Shown here: positions 61,449 through 64,000 of the stretch, piece by piece
How positions within the stretch are numbered: the stretch's first letter is position 1
Layout: every line of letters starts with the position of its first letter
Assembly (NCBI RefSeq): GCF_001584145.1
Contig: NZ_CP013232.1
Location: forward strand, 1,674,001 to 1,738,000
Direction: 5' to 3'
Length of the DNA: 64,000 nucleotides
Source: Collimonas fungivorans
GTDB taxonomy: Bacteria; Pseudomonadota; Gammaproteobacteria; Burkholderiales; Burkholderiaceae_D
The notes under the pieces: model-generated
Told to the model about the DNA's origin: nothing
What the model saw: the letters and a program-made list of their open reading frames with translations, nothing else
Databases searched by the model: none
Position numbers and translations under genes: made by a program

Positions 61449-62492
61449 ATGATTTCCCCTGCACTTAGCGATGCCGCACTGATTGCCGATATCCGGCAGC
61501 TGATTGACGCCGCCCGCCGGCGCGCGGTGCAGACCATCAACGCTGAACTGAGCTCGTTGTATTGGCAGGTAGGGCGGCGTATCCATGCTGAAGTGCTGGG
61601 CGGGAAACGGGCTGCATATGGTCACCAGATTCTGCGGAACCTGGCTGCTCAATTGACCGCTTCCTACGGTCGCGGCTGGAGCGAAAAGCAGCTGCGCCAT
61701 TGTCTCCGCTTCGCAGAGACAATGCCCGACGAAGACATTGTCACCGCACTGCGGAGAGATTTGAGCTGGACCCATATCAAGACACTGATCTATATCGATG
61801 ACGAGCTGAAGCGCAGTTTTTACATCGAACTGTGCCGGCTCGAACATTGGTCCTCGCGGCAGTTGCAGGAGCGCATGAATGCCATGCTGTTTGAACGCAG
61901 CACGCTGTCGAAACAGCCTAACAAAATCATTGCGCATGAAGTGGCCCAACTACGGCAGACAGGGCAGGTATTGCCGGCCTTTTTACTGAAAGACCCTTAC
62001 TTGCTGGATTTTCTCGGGCTGCAGGATCGTTATCTGGAAAAAGACCTGGAAGACGCCATCTTGCGCGAGATGGAGCAGTTCCTGCTGGAGCTGGGAGCGG
62101 GATTTACATTTGTGGAAAGGCAGAAACGCCTGCAGATAGATCAGGATGATTTTTACATCGATTTGCTGTTCTACAACCGCAAGCTCAAGCGCTTGATTGC
62201 CGTCGAACTGAAGTTGGGCGATTTCAAGGCCGAGTATAAAGGGCAAATGGAGCTCTATTTGCGCTACCTGTCGAAATTCGAACAGGAACCGGACGAAAAT
62301 CCGCCGCTGGGCATCATCCTGTGCACCGGCAAGAAGCAAGAGCAGATCGAATTGCTGGAGTTGAACAAGAGCGAAATCCATGTGGCCGAATATGTGACCG
62401 TGTTGCCCCCGCGCGAAGTTCTGCAGGCACGCCTTAACCTTTCGGTAGAACAGGCGCGTCAACGGCTGGAGAGCCTGGAGAAGCATACCTGA
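61449..62492 (+). CDS. DUF1016 PD-(D/E)XK nuclease (YhcG-like)
   Basis: 347 residues from the ATG at 61449 (MISPALSDAALIADIRQLID); earlier codons to 61362 look non-coding. The N-terminal DUF1016 domain (about 10-150) has LYWQVGRRI, ASYGRGWSEKQLRHCLRFAE and LSWTHIKTL. The C-terminal nuclease domain has DDFYIDLLFYNRKLKRLIAVELK (split here: Asp in DFYIDLLFYN, Glu and Lys in VELKLGDFKAEY). The family is thought to act on DNA, possibly branched or in defence contexts. It stands alone, with no restriction-modification or transposase genes next to it, between two core genes. Confidence 0.88.
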   Translation: MISPALSDAALIADIRQLIDAARRRAVQTINAELSSLYWQVGRRIHAEVLGGKRAAYGHQILRNLAAQLTASYGRGWSEKQLRHCLRFAETMPDEDIVTALRRDLSWTHIKTLIYIDDELKRSFYIELCRLEHWSSRQLQERMNAMLFERSTLSKQPNKIIAHEVAQLRQTGQVLPAFLLKDPYLLDFLGLQDRYLEKDLEDAILREMEQFLLELGAGFTFVERQKRLQIDQDDFYIDLLFYNRKLKRLIAVELKLGDFKAEYKGQMELYLRYLSKFEQEPDENPPLGIILCTGKKQEQIELLELNKSEIHVAEYVTVLPPREVLQARLNLSVEQARQRLESLEKHT

Positions 62493-62753
62493 CCGGCGTC
62501 AGTCGTGAAAACGCCGTCCATGCCGGCAACGGCGAACCGGCGCAATTCGTTTCCCTATCAGGAAATGGCCTTCCTCCTACGTGATTAACAGTAAGGTAAC
62601 AATCACATTTCACGCTTGTCATCGCCATCCATATCGCATATATGGCAGGGCAGAATGTTATGATGTCGACCTCCTGCGAGGTTTTTCCTCGTTTTTATAG
62701 TGTGAAGTATGGCGGCTGCTTTTTCGCCGACTTTGATAAGAACAGTCGATAAC

Positions 62754-64000
62754 GTGCGTCTAACCTCCATTAAATTATCAGGATTCAAGTCTTTCGTCGA
62801 TCCCACCAATTTTCAGGTCCCGGGCCAGCTGGTCGGCGTGGTCGGACCTAACGGCTGCGGCAAGTCGAATATCATCGATGCGGTGCGCTGGGTCTTGGGC
62901 GAATCCAAGGCTTCCGAGCTGCGCGGCGAATCGATGCAGGACGTCATTTTCAACGGTTCCTCGCACCGCAAGCCGGCTGGCCGCTCATCGGTCGAACTGG
63001 TGTTCGACAACGGTCTCGGCAAAGCCGCCGGGCAGTGGAGCCAGTATGCCGAGATCGCCGTCAAGCGCACCTTGACGCGCGACGGCACCTCCACTTATTA
63101 CATCAACAATCAGGCGGTGCGCCGGCGCGATATCCAGGACATTTTCCTGGGCACCGGCCTCGGCCCACGCGCTTACGCCATCATCGGCCAGGGCATGATC
63201 TCGCGCATCATCGAAGCGCGCCCGGAAGAATTGCGGATTTTCCTGGAAGAGGCCGCCGGCGTTTCCAAGTACAAGGAACGCCGCCGCGAAACCGAGAACC
63301 GCCTGAACGACACCCGTGAAAACCTGGTGCGGGTCGAAGACATCCTGCGCGAGCTCAACGCCAACCTGGAAAAGCTGCAGTCGCAGGCCGCGGTCGCCCA
63401 GAAATTCCATGAACTGCAAGGCGACCAGGAAGAAAAGCAGAAACTGCTGTGGCTGCTGCGCAAGAACGAAGCCAAGACCGAGCAGGAAAAGCATTTCCGC
63501 GATATTGAAAAAGCGCAGCTCGAACTGGAAGAACAGACCGCCAAGCTGCGCCATGTGGAAACCGAGCTGGAGCACATGCGCCAGGCGCATTACGCAGCCG
63601 GCGACCGCATGCACCAGGCACAAGGCCACCTATACCAGACCAATTCGGAAATCGGCAGCCTGGAAGCGCAGATCAAGTTTGTTATCGAGTCGCGCAATCG
63701 CCTGCAATCGCAGCTCAATTCGCTGACCGCGCAGCGCGACCAGTGGCAACGCCAGGGCAGCCAGTTCCAGGACGACCTGGTCGAGGCCGAGATGCACCTG
63801 GAAGAACTGGCGGCGCGGGTCGAGCAATCGCAGGTGGTCTCGCAGCAGCACAACGACCAGTTGCCGGCGCTGGAGCAGAGCTGGCGCGAGGCGCAGCTGA
63901 AGAGTACCGAGTCGCGCGGCAAGATCATGCAGATCCAGCAGCAGATCGAACTCGAATCCACCCATCAGCGCAACGCCTCGAATATCTTGAACGGCCTTGC
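62754..64000 (+). CDS. smc: Chromosome segregation protein SMC, 5' part
   Basis: The frame starts at GTG 62754 (MRLTSIKLSGFKSFVDPTNF) and is open to the end of the window, about 415 residues of a protein normally near 1170. Walker A is VVGPNGCGKSNIID, and the conserved RAYAIIGQGMISRIIEARPE follows, then the first coiled-coil arm (from about residue 170, KYKERRRETENRLNDTRENL). SMC dimers with ScpAB compact and segregate the chromosome. GTG is the only start that retains the conserved N-terminus. Confidence 0.96.
   Translation, partial: MRLTSIKLSGFKSFVDPTNFQVPGQLVGVVGPNGCGKSNIIDAVRWVLGESKASELRGESMQDVIFNGSSHRKPAGRSSVELVFDNGLGKAAGQWSQYAEIAVKRTLTRDGTSTYYINNQAVRRRDIQDIFLGTGLGPRAYAIIGQGMISRIIEARPEELRIFLEEAAGVSKYKERRRETENRLNDTRENLVRVEDILRELNANLEKLQSQAAVAQKFHELQGDQEEKQKLLWLLRKNEAKTEQEKHFRDIEKAQLELEEQTAKLRHVETELEHMRQAHYAAGDRMHQAQGHLYQTNSEIGSLEAQIKFVIESRNRLQSQLNSLTAQRDQWQRQGSQFQDDLVEAEMHLEELAARVEQSQVVSQQHNDQLPALEQSWREAQLKSTESRGKIMQIQQQIELESTHQRNASNILNGL

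Overview
The window is about 64 kb of a moderately GC-rich beta-proteobacterial chromosome. Gene content and order (pyrG-kdsA-eno-ftsB; ilvB-ilvH-ilvC followed by psd-pssA-leuA; dapC-dapD-pilU-dapE; smc) fit Burkholderiales, family Oxalobacteraceae, most like Collimonas or a close relative. That placement is by protein resemblance and synteny recalled from memory, not by a search. Most of it is ordinary core genome with compact, often overlapping genes. No tRNA, rRNA, CRISPR array, prophage or complete IS element was seen.

Layout: 1-1.2 kb, the 3' part of ubiD. 1.3 kb, the small SRP RNA gene (ffs) with its own promoter. 1.5-9.6 kb (minus), a tripartite RND efflux system (outer-membrane factor, periplasmic adaptor, MdtB/MdtC-like pump) followed by a CopR/CusR-like two-component system; a CopR/CusR-like box lies upstream of the efflux operon. 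9.7-11.1 kb, a DHA2-type MFS exporter. 11.4-15.8 kb (plus), pyrG, kdsA, eno, ftsB. 15.9-20.6 kb, hslO, a gamma-carbonic-anhydrase-like protein, a DUF455 protein and a four-gene sigma factor operon (sigma, DUF3619, DUF3106, RDD). 20.6-24.7 kb, the ilvBHC operon with a long leader and a duplicated ilvC tail. 24.8-31.1 kb, a Kv-type channel, a SIMPL protein with a small lipoprotein, psd-pssA, a BON-LysM protein and leuA. 31.2-31.9 kb, a ChaC-like gamma-glutamylcyclotransferase.

31.9-38.8 kb is the most interesting region: two divergent operons around an RpiR-family regulator gene that carries a one-base deletion. They encode a KDG-type sugar kinase and a fold-III PLP deaminase (minus), and a D-aminoacylase, a RidA protein and a GntP permease (plus). 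Read together, the set looks like uptake, deacetylation, deamination and phosphorylation of an N-acyl-D-amino acid or amino-sugar acid. N-acetyl-D-glucosaminate, the C1-oxidised end unit released from chitin, fits every step. 39.7-46.4 kb is a 2232-residue autotransporter whose passenger holds nine 98-residue repeats in exact 294-bp register, preceded by an AT-rich non-coding stretch.

46.6-48.7 kb is polyphosphate kinase. 48.7-50.3 kb is a polar amino-acid ABC importer without an adjacent ATPase gene. 50.5-51.4 kb is a frameshifted DUF2520 gene, followed by a YheS-like ABC-F gene, prmB and a SAM methyltransferase with an internal 15-bp tandem repeat. 56.2-61.1 kb holds the lysine/diaminopimelate genes dapE, dapD and dapC with an ArsC-like reductase and a PilU-type ATPase between them. 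The window ends with an orphan DUF1016 PD-(D/E)XK nuclease gene and the first 1.25 kb of smc.
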